This document shows positions 1-8,173 of a DNA stretch of 53,871 nucleotides, in pieces. The stretch spans positions 1 through 53,871 of the forward strand of contig JAFXPL010000029.1 in assembly GCA_017527945.1 (NCBI GenBank). Direction: 5' to 3'. The position numbers were made by a program, and so were the translations under genes. The number at the start of each line of letters is the position of its first letter. Positions within the stretch are counted from its first letter, which is position 1. Under the pieces are notes generated by a model. That model did not search any database and had not been told where the DNA came from. It saw nothing but the letters and a program-made list of their open reading frames with translations. The DNA is from Bacteroidales bacterium. Its GTDB lineage: Bacteria > Bacteroidota > Bacteroidia > Bacteroidales > WCHB1-69.

Positions 1-1
1 C

Positions 2-1720
2 GACATCCGCAACATCCTGGAGAAGAACTATCACGATATGCTCGACATCGAGTTCACCATCCAAGAGGGTAACCTCTACATGCTGCAGTGCCGTGTCGGC
101 AAACGCACCGGCGTGGCCGCCATGACGATGGCTCTCGATATGCTGCACGAAGGCCTCATCGACGAGAAGGAGGTGGTGATGCGCATGGCTCCCGCCCAGC
201 TCGACGAACTGCTGCACCCAATCCTGGACGCTTCTGACGAGAAGAAGCACACGGTCATCGCGAAAGGTCTGCCCGCAGGCCCTGGCGGTGCCGTCGGTGT
301 CATCGCTTTCGACAGTGAGACTTCCAAAGCCTATACAGCTCAGAAAATCAAGAATATCCTTGTCCGTGAGGAGACCAATCCCGAAGATGTCGAGGGTATG
401 CGCGCTGCCACCGGTATCCTGACCGCTCGCGGCGGCATGACTTCCCACGCAGCCCTCGTGGCCCGCGGCTGGGGTAAGTGCTGCATCGTGGGTTGCGACG
501 CCTTGAAAATCGACATGAAGGCTCGCACCGCCACCATCGACGGCAGAACGTTCAAGGAGGGCGATGTCCTGAGCCTCAACGGCTCCAAGGGCTGGGTCTC
601 TGCCGAAGAGGTCAAGATGATTGACGCCACCGAGAACCCGCTCTTCCAGGAGTTCATGAAGCTGGTCGACAAATACCGCAAGATGGGTGTCCGCACCAAC
701 GCCGACAACCCTGCTGATGCACAGACGGCCATCGACTTCGGCGCCGAGGGCATCGGCCTGTTCCGCATCGAGCACATGTTCTATGGTGAAAACAGCGAGA
801 AACCATTAGAGAAACTGCGTAACATGATTCTTTCCGACACCCGCGAGGAGCGCATTGCCGCCCTCGACGAGCTGGAACCCTATATCAAGGATGCCGCCAA
901 GGGCACTCTCAAGGTGATGGACGGCAAACCGCTGACCTTCCGCCTGATGGATCCCCCGTTGCATGAGTTCGCCCCGCAGGGTGAGGCCAAGATGAAAGAG
1001 GCCGCCCAGCGTCTCGGCATCAGCTACGAGGATGTGAAGAAGCGCGTGGAGTCGCTCCACGAGGTGAACCCGATGATGGGTCTTCGCGGCGTGCGTCTCG
1101 GCATCATCTATCCCGAAATCACCCGCGTGCAGTTCCGAGCCCTGTTCAGTGCCACCGTTGAGTTGATGAAGGAAGGCCTGCACCCGATGCTCGAAATCAT
1201 GGTCCCGCTGACCATCAACGCCGCCGAGTTGCGCCACCAGAAGGCCATCGCCACGGAGGTGAAGGAAGAGGTAGAGAAAGCCTACGGCATCACGTTCGAA
1301 TACAAGTTCGGCACCATGATCGAGATCCCGCGCGCCGCACTGGTCGCTAACCAGATCGCCGAGGTGGCCGAGTTCTTCAGCTTCGGCACCAACGACCTGA
1401 CGCAGATGACCTTCGGCTTCTCCCGCGACGACGTGAACGCCATCGTGAAGACATACGTGGACGAGAAGATCATCCCCGCCGACCCGTTCAACTCCTTCGA
1501 CCGCGAGTGCGTGGGCGAACTGGTGCAGACCGGCATCCAGCGCGGCCGTTCCACCCGTCCCAACCTCAAGTGCGGTGTCTGTGGTGAGCACGGTGGTGAC
1601 CCGACGGCTGCCGAGTTCTTCTATAAGGCTGGTATGAACTATGTCTCCTGCTCCCCGTTCCGCGTGCCCGTGGCCCGCTTGGCCGCCGCCCAGGCAGCTA
1701 TCAAAGAGTCAAGAGCATAA
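2..1720 (+). CDS. ppdK: Pyruvate, phosphate dikinase, C-terminal two thirds (5' end outside window)
   Basis: Interconverts pyruvate, ATP and phosphate with PEP, AMP and PPi in the cytoplasm. The frame is open from base 2, so the gene begins upstream; about 572 residues are visible against roughly 880-900 for the family. Visible in order: the end of the nucleotide-binding domain (IEFTIQEGNLYMLQCR near base 50), the phosphohistidine domain with GGMTSHAALVARG (catalytic His codon at 446-448), and the PEP/pyruvate TIM barrel, ending in KCGVCGEHGGDP with the catalytic Cys and acid-base residues. It ends in a strong terminator shared with the convergent histidine kinase. Identification is secure from the two active-site motifs. 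Confidence 0.97.
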   Translation, partial: DIRNILEKNYHDMLDIEFTIQEGNLYMLQCRVGKRTGVAAMTMALDMLHEGLIDEKEVVMRMAPAQLDELLHPILDASDEKKHTVIAKGLPAGPGGAVGVIAFDSETSKAYTAQKIKNILVREETNPEDVEGMRAATGILTARGGMTSHAALVARGWGKCCIVGCDALKIDMKARTATIDGRTFKEGDVLSLNGSKGWVSAEEVKMIDATENPLFQEFMKLVDKYRKMGVRTNADNPADAQTAIDFGAEGIGLFRIEHMFYGENSEKPLEKLRNMILSDTREERIAALDELEPYIKDAAKGTLKVMDGKPLTFRLMDPPLHEFAPQGEAKMKEAAQRLGISYEDVKKRVESLHEVNPMMGLRGVRLGIIYPEITRVQFRALFSATVELMKEGLHPMLEIMVPLTINAAELRHQKAIATEVKEEVEKAYGITFEYKFGTMIEIPRAALVANQIAEVAEFFSFGTNDLTQMTFGFSRDDVNAIVKTYVDEKIIPADPFNSFDRECVGELVQTGIQRGRSTRPNLKCGVCGEHGGDPTAAEFFYKAGMNYVSCSPFRVPVARLAAAQAAIKESRA

Positions 1721-1749
1721 GACTGTCGATACATTATAATATATAATGT

Positions 1750-1785
1750 AAGGGCGGAGTGTGAAAGCACCCCGCCCTTTGTTTT
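1750..1785. terminator. Rho-independent terminator between convergent genes
   Basis: An 8-bp stem, AAGGGCGG (1750-1757) with CCGCCCTT (1772-1779), has a small inner GTG/CAC pairing and is followed by TTTGTTTT on the plus strand. It lies 30 bp past the dikinase stop and just before the 3' end of the minus-strand kinase, so it may serve both. Confidence 0.85.
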
Positions 1786-1800
1786 GGATTTTCAAAGTCG

Positions 1801-3351
1801 CTATTTCGTTGACTTCAGCGGCAGGTAGATGGTGAACGTGCTCCCCTTGCCCTCCTCGCTCTGCACCTCGATGCGGCCGTTGTGCAGCTTCACGATCTTC
1901 TTCACGTAGCCCAGTCCCAAACCGTAGCCCTTCACATTGTGGATGTTTCCGTGCGGGACGCGGTAGAAATTGTCGAAGATCTTGCTGATGGCGGTCTGGG
2001 GAATGCCGATTCCTTTGTCAGACACCGACACCACGAAGTGCTTGTCGTCGGAGAGGGTATAGACGATGATTTCGGGGCTTCCATTGGAGTATTTGATGGC
2101 GTTTTCAATCAGGTTGGTGATGGTGTTGGTCAAGTGTGTGCGGTCGCCGAAGAGCTGATGCCGGTCGGCGTTCAGCGCCACCTTGAGCGTCCCGTTGGAG
2201 GAGTTGACCAACAAGGCGAAGCTGTCTGTGATTTTCTGTATAAGTTCGTGCATGTCAATTAGTTCCACATTCATCTTGATTTGTCCTTTGCGTAGTTGCG
2301 CCGTCTCTAACACCGTAGTCACCATGTCCTTTAGCCGGTTGTTCTCGTCGTTGATGATTTCCACGTATGATGAGCGTATGTCTTTGTCTTCCAGCATGGT
2401 GGGGTCGGCAAGCACTTCGCAGGCCAGCGAGATGGTGGCGATGGGGGTCTTGAATTCGTGGGTGACGTTGTTGATGAACTCGTCGGTGACTTCGGCTGTT
2501 TTCTTCTGCCGGTAAAGCGAGTAGAGCGCGACGAAGGCGACGGCGAAAGTGATGACGAAGAAGACCACAATCAGGATGAGAATGTTGCTCATGCGTCTGA
2601 AGACGATGCCGCGCACGGTGGGGAACTGGATAATCAGATAGTGCGGGGAACTGATTTTCTCGTTGTATTTCAATAGGAATACGAACTCGCTGTTGAGAAT
2701 CTGGTCGGGCTGGGCGTATTGCGGCTCCACCACGAATTGGGAGGTGAAGGCGTTGAAGAGCGCGAAGTCGAAGCGGGAGTCTATGTTTTCCTTCTTCAGA
2801 GCCTCCGTGATCATCAGCCGCAGAGTCCCGGCGTTGAGCAGGTCGGCGGTGGCGCTGTCGAGCTGGATCAGGTTCTTGTCGCGGATGTTGAACGAGCCGG
2901 AAATCCCGTTCTGGAAGTTCTTTGGATCCCACGGCTCGTTGTAGAGCGGGAAAATCCGCCGGAAGGCCGCCGTGAAGAACTCCGTGTCGTTGGCGATGAG
3001 GGGGCCATTGTTCTCCTGGAAATAAATGGTGGTTTTGATGACACCGATAGGTTGCTCATTTACGCTGTCTATCAAGAATTTGCGACTTTGCTGCATGGAG
3101 ACGAACTCGATGGAGTCGATATCGGTCGTGCTGATGTTCTGCGTTTCGGTGTCAAACAGCGCCGTCGTGTCGTTTTTGACGAGCGCGTCGATGCGGTCGA
3201 TGACCTCGTTGCCGGCGGTCAGCACCTCGTTCACGAAGATGCTGCGCTGCACCTTCTCTGCCTCCGTGTAAAGGTAGAAGATACCGATAATCAAGGGAAT
3301 GGCCGACAACCCGACCAAGATGAAAAGGGTGATGATGATGCGTTTTTTCAT
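1801..3351 (-). CDS. Membrane-bound sensor histidine kinase (orphan)
   Basis: 516 residues from the ATG at 3351. The longer frame back to 3423 would put its start upstream of the promoter element at 3371-3378. An N-terminal membrane segment (about residues 4-27) and a second at about 252-276 enclose a roughly 225-residue periplasmic sensor domain that I do not recognise. The dimerisation/phosphoacceptor domain contains NVTHEFKTP with His298. The ATPase domain shows the N box (NLIENAIKYS), G1 (DKGIGIP) and G2 (GYGLGLGYV). By family it autophosphorylates on His298 and passes phosphate to a response regulator. No regulator gene is adjacent, so the partner and signal are unknown. It has its own promoter and is convergent with ppdK. 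Confidence 0.93.
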   Translation of the reverse strand: MKKRIIITLFILVGLSAIPLIIGIFYLYTEAEKVQRSIFVNEVLTAGNEVIDRIDALVKNDTTALFDTETQNISTTDIDSIEFVSMQQSRKFLIDSVNEQPIGVIKTTIYFQENNGPLIANDTEFFTAAFRRIFPLYNEPWDPKNFQNGISGSFNIRDKNLIQLDSATADLLNAGTLRLMITEALKKENIDSRFDFALFNAFTSQFVVEPQYAQPDQILNSEFVFLLKYNEKISSPHYLIIQFPTVRGIVFRRMSNILILIVVFFVITFAVAFVALYSLYRQKKTAEVTDEFINNVTHEFKTPIATISLACEVLADPTMLEDKDIRSSYVEIINDENNRLKDMVTTVLETAQLRKGQIKMNVELIDMHELIQKITDSFALLVNSSNGTLKVALNADRHQLFGDRTHLTNTITNLIENAIKYSNGSPEIIVYTLSDDKHFVVSVSDKGIGIPQTAISKIFDNFYRVPHGNIHNVKGYGLGLGYVKKIVKLHNGRIEVQSEEGKGSTFTIYLPLKSTK

Positions 3352-3370
3352 ACCGTGGATATACAGGTCG

Positions 3371-3378
3371 CAAAAGTA
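3371..3378 (-). promoter_or_regulatory. Bacteroidota -7 promoter element for the histidine kinase
   Basis: On the minus strand this reads TACTTTTG, matching TAnnTTTG. It lies 20 bp upstream of the chosen kinase start and supports the start at 3351. Confidence 0.6.
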
Positions 3379-3481
3379 CACTTTTTTCGTGCGCGTGGAT
3401 GGCAAAGGAACAAGTGGCGGCACTTTGGCCCGCGATGGAATTTTTCCGAGTTGGCACTGCGGGTGATGTCCTTATTTTGTG

Positions 3482-3489
3482 TACATTTG
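3482..3489 (+). promoter_or_regulatory. Candidate -7 promoter element for the polysaccharide operon
   Basis: TACATTTG matches TAnnTTTG and would start a leader of about 200 nt before the NusG-like gene at 3699. No convincing -33 TTTG lies at the usual 19-21 bp spacing. A long leader is typical of UpxY-controlled operons, so this is plausible but not proven. Confidence 0.4.
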
Positions 3490-3584
3490 CGGCCAGTTTT
3501 CTTTGAATGCGAGGGGGAGACCGCGTTAGCCTTTTTGGATTCAGAAAGGTGTGAGTCTCAGATGGTTATCCTTAACCCATCCCC

Positions 3585-3660
3585 TATACCCCCTTTCACG
3601 TTGCACCGTGAGGGGAATAGTGGTTTTTGCCTCGGAGAAGGGTAGAGGGTGAGCTGATGG
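3585..3660. repeat. Palindromic repeat-like element in the operon leader
   Basis: A hairpin pairs CCCC-TTT-CACG (3590-3600) with CGTG-A-GGGG (3607-3615). It is flanked by pyrimidine-rich and purine-rich tracts that are roughly complementary (CCCATCCCC before, AGAAGGGTAGAGGGT after). Similar wording (CGTGAGGGG followed by GATATGGGG) occurs at 47808-47830. It may be a decayed interspersed palindrome or a structured leader. The rest of 3379-3698 shows no gene. Confidence 0.4.
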
Positions 3661-3698
3661 CCGGGAAATGAATTATCGTATGACAATGATCGGAAAAG

Positions 3699-4235
3699 AT
3701 GAGAGAGACAGAGAATGCTTTTCGATGGTACGCTTACAAGGTCTTCTTCAACAAGGTGTTTGAAGTGGACCGCGCGATGCGCGAGGAAGGGGTGGAAACC
3801 TATTTCCCGACCGTGCAGGAGGACAAGCTGGTCGGCGACAAAGTGCGGAAGGTGATTCGCCCCGCCATTTCGTCGCTGCTTTTCGTGCACGGCGCGGAGA
3901 GCATGGTGCTCGACTGGCAGAAACGGCTCTCCGGCAAGGTCATGCTCTACAGCCATGTCGTGGATGGCGTGCGTGTCCCGTCAGCTATCGACGAAGAGGA
4001 GATGCGCGTCTTCATCCTGGTCACCTCTTCAGCGGACGAACGCTTGCAATATCTCGATGTCGGGACCGTCAACTACCGGGAAGGACAGAAAGTGAAGGTC
4101 CTCGACGGCCCCTACAAAGGCTGTTCAGGTTACATCAAGCGCATCAAAGGCAACCGCCGCCTGCTGGTCGCCGTAGAAGGCCTCGCCTTAGTCGCTACCT
4201 CCTACATCCCCTCCGCCTTCCTGGAAAAACTATGA
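3699..4235 (+). CDS. NusG-family specialised antiterminator (UpxY-like)
   Basis: 178 residues, the usual size of UpxY/LoaP/RfaH-type NusG paralogues. The N-terminal NGN domain starts at about residue 8 (RWYAYKVFFNKVFEVD) and runs to about 115. The C-terminal KOW domain is at about 122-178 (VNYREGQKVKVLDGPYKG). By family, such proteins bind RNA polymerase and the nascent leader to carry transcription through one long surface-polysaccharide operon. Its position as first gene of a 15-kb polysaccharide locus, behind a leader of about 200 nt, fits that job. No UpxZ-like gene follows. The identity as a NusG paralogue is firm; the operon-specific role is inferred from position. Confidence 0.88.
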   Translation: MRETENAFRWYAYKVFFNKVFEVDRAMREEGVETYFPTVQEDKLVGDKVRKVIRPAISSLLFVHGAESMVLDWQKRLSGKVMLYSHVVDGVRVPSAIDEEEMRVFILVTSSADERLQYLDVGTVNYREGQKVKVLDGPYKGCSGYIKRIKGNRRLLVAVEGLALVATSYIPSAFLEKL

Positions 4236-4255
4236 ATTGTCTCAAAATAATAATC

Positions 4256-4321
4256 TTCTAAACCCCCTAAACCCCCTAAACTTCCTAAACCCCCTAAACC
4301 ACTTAACCCCCTTAAACCATC
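4256..4321 (+). repeat. 9-bp tandem array upstream of ugd (CTAAAC orientation)
   Basis: Seven degenerate 9-bp units of the form CYYCCTAAA run from 20 bp after the NusG-like stop to the ugd ATG. The array leaves an unstructured A/C-rich leader and no Shine-Dalgarno box. Confidence 0.85.
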
Positions 4322-5575
4322 ATGAACATCACCGTTGCGGGGACCGGCTATGTCGGCCTCTCTATCGCCACCTTGCTGGCGCAGCATCATAACGTCACCG
4401 CCGTCGATATCGTGCCCGAGCGCGTGGAGATGGTGAACGACCGGAAGTCGCCCATACAGGACGACTACATCGAGGATTACCTGGCGCACAAACCGTTGCG
4501 GCTCCGGGCCACCACCGACTGGGAGGCGGGCTATGCCGACGCTGAGTTTGTGGTCATCGCCGCCCCGACGAACTACGACAGCACCAAGAACTTTTTCGAC
4601 ACCTCCGCCGTGGAGGACGTGATTGGCAAGGTGCTGCGGGTCAACCCGTCGGCCACGATGGTCATCAAGAGCACCATCCCGGTGGGCTACACCGCCTCGG
4701 TGCGGCAAAAGTTCGCCAAGCCCGACGGCACGCAGCCCAACATCATTTTCGCCCCGGAGTTCCTGCGCGAGAGCAAGGCCCTCTACGACAACCTCTACCC
4801 GTCGCGCATCATCGTCGGCTACGACAAGTCGGACGCGCACTTGGAGGAACGGGCGCACGTGTTCGCCGCGCTCATCAAGGAGGGGGCGATAAAAGAGGAC
4901 GTGCCTGTCCTGTTCATGGGCAGCACCGAGGCCGAGGCCGTGAAACTCTTCGCCAACACCTACCTCGCGCTTCGGGTCTCCTACTTCAACGAGTTGGACA
5001 CCTATGCGGAGATGAAAGGGCTCAGCACCCAGGATATCATCGACGGTGTCTGCCTGGATCCGCGCATCGGGACGCACTACAACAACCCCAGCTTCGGCTA
5101 CGGCGGCTACTGCCTGCCGAAGGACACCAAGCAGTTGCTGGCCAACTACGCCGATGTGCCGCAGAACATGATGTCGGCCATCGTGGAGAGCAATCGAACC
5201 CGCAAGGACTTTATCGCCGACCAGGTGCTCAAGAAGGCCGGCTACTACGACTACTACAACCGCGGCGACTTCCGCGCGGAGGACGAGAAGGAGTGTGTGA
5301 TAGGGGTCTATCGCCTCACGATGAAGTCGAACAGCGACAATTTCCGGCAGAGCAGCATCCAGGGCGTGATGAAACGGGTGAAGGCCAAGGGCGCGCGCGT
5401 CATCATCTACGAGCCCACACTGAAAGACGGCAGCACCTTCTTCGGAAGCCTGGTAGTCAACGATTTGGATAAGTTCAAGCAGCAGTCGCAGGCCATCATC
5501 GCCAACCGCTACGACACCTGTCTCGACGACGTGTCGGAGAAGGTTTATACGAGGGATATTTTCCGGAGGGATTGA
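4322..5575 (+). CDS. ugd: UDP-glucose 6-dehydrogenase
   Basis: Oxidises UDP-glucose twice with NAD+ to UDP-glucuronate, a precursor for surface polysaccharides. 417 residues, normal length for the compact bacterial type (about 390-420). The N-terminal Rossmann motif is GTGYVG (7-12). The catalytic site is [13 protein letters not shown] with the nucleophile Cys264. FAPEFLRES (substrate loop) and the C-terminal UDP-binding domain are present. The start directly follows a 9-bp repeat array. No glucuronyltransferase is recognisable nearby, so where the UDP-GlcA goes is unclear. Confidence 0.95.
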   Translation: MNITVAGTGYVGLSIATLLAQHHNVTAVDIVPERVEMVNDRKSPIQDDYIEDYLAHKPLRLRATTDWEAGYADAEFVVIAAPTNYDSTKNFFDTSAVEDVIGKVLRVNPSATMVIKSTIPVGYTASVRQKFAKPDGTQPNIIFAPEFLRESKALYDNLYPSRIIVGYDKSDAHLEERAHVFAALIKEGAIKEDVPVLFMGSTEAEAVKLFANTYLALRVSYFNELDTYAEMKGLSTQDIIDGVCLDPRIGTHYNNPSFGYGGYCLPKDTKQLLANYADVPQNMMSAIVESNRTRKDFIADQVLKKAGYYDYYNRGDFRAEDEKECVIGVYRLTMKSNSDNFRQSSIQGVMKRVKAKGARVIIYEPTLKDGSTFFGSLVVNDLDKFKQQSQAIIANRYDTCLDDVSEKVYTRDIFRRD

Positions 5576-5577
5576 TT

Positions 5578-5627
5578 GGTAAGTTTAGTAGGTTTAGTAA
5601 GTTTAGTGAGTTTAGTAAGTTTAAGGG
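5578..5627 (+). repeat. 9-bp tandem array downstream of ugd (GTTTAG orientation)
   Basis: Five units of the form TARGTTTAG begin 3 bp after the ugd stop. The last unit supplies the TAA stop (5621-5623) of the antisense four-helix-bundle gene. The array is roughly the reverse complement of the one at 6098-6145 on the other side of that gene. Confidence 0.85.
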
Positions 5628-6004
5628 TGTTGATTAAGCATGCGTTTGAAGGAGGCGCGAAGGCCGATGAGTAGTTTGTTCATGTAATAGAATTCTTTTT
5701 TCAAACGTTGCAGGTCGTCTGTTTTTATGTATTTCAAGTCCGTGGCTATGATGAGTTGGCAGTATGTTTCCATGAGAGAGCTATATGCTATCTCGATGAA
5801 ATGGATTTTTTCCTTTGGGGAAGTTCGTCCGTTACCTTCTGCTATGTTCGACGGCACCGAAATAACGGCTCTTCGAATTTGATCGCATAGTCCAAATCGT
5901 TCGTGGATAGGAAATTTCGCCAGCAGAGCATACACTGTCGAGACAAGTTTTCTGGATTGTTTCCATGCTTCCAGATGTTCAAAAGAGTAAATTTCATTTT
6001 CCAT
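5621..6004 (-). CDS. Four-helix-bundle protein, S23/IVP family
   Basis: 127 residues, the usual length for the family first described from ORFs in 23S rRNA intervening sequences. It shows the family signature: an early FEHLEAWKQSRKLV segment, then RRAVISVPSNIAEGNGR (about 45-61), then an amphipathic helical C-terminus. The biochemical role of the family is not established. It lies antisense inside the polysaccharide operon between ugd and rfbA, has its own TATCTTTG promoter, and is AT-richer than its neighbours. Inverted 9-bp arrays flank it. Together these suggest an inserted cassette rather than a pathway gene. Confidence 0.88.
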   Translation of the reverse strand: MENEIYSFEHLEAWKQSRKLVSTVYALLAKFPIHERFGLCDQIRRAVISVPSNIAEGNGRTSPKEKIHFIEIAYSSLMETYCQLIIATDLKYIKTDDLQRLKKEFYYMNKLLIGLRASFKRMLNQHP

Positions 6005-6033
6005 AAGATAATATTTTGTTTATAATTCAATTG

Positions 6034-6066
6034 CAAAGATAGAGGTGTATTTCTTGCAAATTCAAA
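6034..6066 (-). promoter_or_regulatory. Promoter of the antisense four-helix-bundle gene
   Basis: On the minus strand TTTG (6063-6066) and TATCTTTG (6034-6041) are separated by 21 bp, a good Bacteroidota -33/-7 match 30 bp before the start. Transcription would run against the polysaccharide operon. Confidence 0.7.
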
Positions 6067-6097
6067 AATTCTAAAAAAATACCAACATACAAATGTT

Positions 6098-6145
6098 AAT
6101 CTCCTAAACCTCCTAAACATTCTAAACCTTCTAAACATTCCAACA
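6098..6145 (+). repeat. 9-bp tandem array upstream of rfbA (CTAAAC orientation)
   Basis: Four to five units of the form YTYCTAAAC end at the rfbA start codon. The array is inverted relative to 5578-5627, so the two could pair in the operon transcript. Confidence 0.85.
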
Positions 6146-7021
6146 ATGAAAGGCATCGTACTCGCCGGAGGATCCGGCACCCGATTGTATCCAATCACCA
6201 AGGGCGTGAGCAAGCAGCTGCTGCCCATCTATGACAAACCGATGGTCTATTACCCGATCTCCGTGCTGATGTTGGCCGGGATCCGCGACATCCTGATCAT
6301 CTCCACCCCCTACGACCTGCCGGGCTTCCGGCGGCTGTTGGGCGACGGCTCCGACTACGGCGTGCGTTTCGAGTATGCCGAGCAACCCTCGCCCGACGGG
6401 CTGGCGCAGGCCTTCATCATCGGCGAACAGTTCATCGGTGACGACACCGCCTGCCTGGTGCTGGGCGACAACATCTTCTACGGCAACGGCTTCACTCGGA
6501 TGCTGAAGGAAGCCGTGCGCACCGCCGAGGAGGACCGCAAGGCCACGGTCTTCGGCTATTGGGTGGCCGACCCGGAACGCTACGGCGTGGCGGAGTTCGA
6601 CCGCGACGGCAACTGCGTCAGCATCGAGGAGAAGCCCAGGGAACCGAAGAGCAACTACGCCGTGGTGGGGCTCTACTTCTACCCCAACAAGGTGGTGGAT
6701 GTGGCCAAGACCATCAAGCCGTCGGCGCGCGGCGAGCTGGAGATCACCACGGTGAACCAGCGTTTCCTCGAAGACGGCGAGCTGAAGGTGCAGACGCTCG
6801 GGCGCGGCTTCGCGTGGCTCGACACCGGCACGCACGACTCCCTGAGCGAGGCCAGCACCTTCGTGGAGGTCATCGAGAAGCGCACGGGACTGAAAATCGC
6901 CTGCTTAGAGGGCATCGCCTACCGCAACGGCTGGATTGACGCCGACCGCTTGCGCCAGATCGCCCAGCCGATGCTCAAGAACCAGTACGGCCAGTACCTG
7001 CTGCGGATGCTCGATGAATAG
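6146..7021 (+). CDS. rfbA: Glucose-1-phosphate thymidylyltransferase (RmlA)
   Basis: Makes dTDP-glucose from glucose-1-phosphate and dTTP, the first step to dTDP-rhamnose and other 6-deoxysugars. 291 residues, the normal RmlA length. It has the nucleotidyltransferase signature GGSGTRLYP (8-16), the Lys-containing [11 protein letters not shown] segment, and the VLGDNIFYG metal/sugar site. RmlB, C and D are not in this window. The dTDP-glucose must therefore feed enzymes encoded elsewhere, or the operon has lost them. After the stop there are about 110 bp without recognisable features before the next array. Confidence 0.95.
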   Translation: MKGIVLAGGSGTRLYPITKGVSKQLLPIYDKPMVYYPISVLMLAGIRDILIISTPYDLPGFRRLLGDGSDYGVRFEYAEQPSPDGLAQAFIIGEQFIGDDTACLVLGDNIFYGNGFTRMLKEAVRTAEEDRKATVFGYWVADPERYGVAEFDRDGNCVSIEEKPREPKSNYAVVGLYFYPNKVVDVAKTIKPSARGELEITTVNQRFLEDGELKVQTLGRGFAWLDTGTHDSLSEASTFVEVIEKRTGLKIACLEGIAYRNGWIDADRLRQIAQPMLKNQYGQYLLRMLDE

Positions 7022-7131
7022 CGGACGCGATAAATCATCGTCCATACAAATCGGAAACATCCTGTCTATCTCCTGCGCGTGACGGACAGGGAGAACCGAC
7101 CGTACAGACATGAAATCATCAAACCGTACCC

Positions 7132-7193
7132 ACCCCTAAACTTCCTAAACTCTCTAAACTTCTAACCCAACAACCCAATAACCCAACAACCCA
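7132..7193 (+). repeat. 9-bp then 8-bp tandem array upstream of the epimerase
   Basis: Three CTAAACTTC-type 9-bp units are followed by four AACCCAAY-type 8-bp units. The epimerase ATG is formed by the last unit running into G. The switch of period within one array suggests the arrays grow by slippage. Confidence 0.8.
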
Positions 7194-8171
7194 ATGCCAT
7201 ACAAACACTTGCATTTTCCCAAAGAGACGCTTTTCCTGGTCACGGGCGGTGCCGGCTTCATCGGCTCCAACCTTTGCGAGGCCGTCCTGGACATGGGCTG
7301 CAAAGTGCGCTGTCTCGACGACCTGAGCACCGGAAAGCAGGCCAACGTGGACCTTTTCCTCGGCAACCCCCGCTACGAGTTCGTGCGGGGCGACGTGAAG
7401 GACTTGGACACCTGTCTGCGGGCCTGCGACGGCGTGGACTATGTGATGCACGAGGCGGCGTGGGGCAGCGTGCCGCGCAGCATCGAGATGCCCCTTTTCT
7501 ACAGCCTGAACAACATCCAGGGAACGCTTAACATGCTGGAGGCGGCGCGTCAGTGCGGGGTGAAGACCTTCGTGTATGCCTCGTCGAGCTCCGTGTACGG
7601 CGACGGGGCGCACCTGCCCAAGACGGAAGGCGCGGAGGGCAACCTGCTGAGCCCGTATGCCGTGACCAAACGCTGCGATGAGGAGTGGGCGAAGCAGTAC
7701 ACGAAACATTACGGACTGAAGACCATCGGACTGCGCTACTTCAACGTGTTCGGGCGGCGGCAGGATCCGGAAGGCGCCTATGCGGCGGTGATCCCGAAGT
7801 TCATCCGGATGCTGCTGCACGGCGAGCGGCCGGTCATCCATGGCGACGGACGGCAGAGCCGCGACTTCACTTTCGTGGAGAATGTGGTGGAGGCCAACCT
7901 CAAAGCTTGTCTCGCCCCCGACGAGGCATCCGGCGAGGCCTTCAACATCGCCTACGGAGGGCGCGAGTACCTCATCGACATCTACTATATGTTGACAAAT
8001 GCCCTCGGAAAGGACATCGAGCCGGCGTTCGGCCCCGAGCGCCCCGGCGACATCAAGCACTCCAACGCCGACATCAGCAAGGCGCGACGCCTTCTCGGCT
8101 ACGACCCGGAGTACGACTTCGCCCGCGGCATCGCCGAGACCATCGAGTGGTACCGCGAAAATCTTATTTGA
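7194..8171 (+). CDS. UDP-GlcNAc/UDP-GlcNAcA 4-epimerase, WbpP/TviC-like SDR
   Basis: 325 residues, an extended short-chain dehydrogenase. NAD-binding motif GGAGFIG (18-24), Ser-rich YASSSSVYG, and the catalytic SPYAVTK with Tyr155/Lys159. The segments AAWGSVPRSIE, LRYFNVFGRRQDP and GDGRQSRDF are those I associate with the WbpP/TviC branch, which epimerises UDP-GlcNAc or UDP-GlcNAcA to the galacto form. The next intact gene is a TviB/WbpO-like dehydrogenase, so the pair would yield UDP-GalNAcA, as in the Vi antigen and P. aeruginosa O6 pathways. Substrate assignment is by motif resemblance and context. Confidence 0.85.
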   Translation: MPYKHLHFPKETLFLVTGGAGFIGSNLCEAVLDMGCKVRCLDDLSTGKQANVDLFLGNPRYEFVRGDVKDLDTCLRACDGVDYVMHEAAWGSVPRSIEMPLFYSLNNIQGTLNMLEAARQCGVKTFVYASSSSVYGDGAHLPKTEGAEGNLLSPYAVTKRCDEEWAKQYTKHYGLKTIGLRYFNVFGRRQDPEGAYAAVIPKFIRMLLHGERPVIHGDGRQSRDFTFVENVVEANLKACLAPDEASGEAFNIAYGGREYLIDIYYMLTNALGKDIEPAFGPERPGDIKHSNADISKARRLLGYDPEYDFARGIAETIEWYRENLI

Positions 8172-8173
8172 TT

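Noticed and set aside
806..1591. Open frame opposite the dikinase gene
   Set aside because: It is antisense to conserved PPDK catalytic sequence and resembles no family.
5621..6004. Four-helix-bundle gene as the Avd accessory of a diversity-generating retroelement
   Set aside because: There is no reverse transcriptase or template/variable repeat pair in the window, and the sequence fits the general S23 family.
4256..7193. Short repeated units in the operon as a CRISPR array or telomere-like sequence
   Set aside because: Units are 7-9 bp with no spacers, no cas genes are present, and the CCCTAAA resemblance to telomeres is only local and degenerate.
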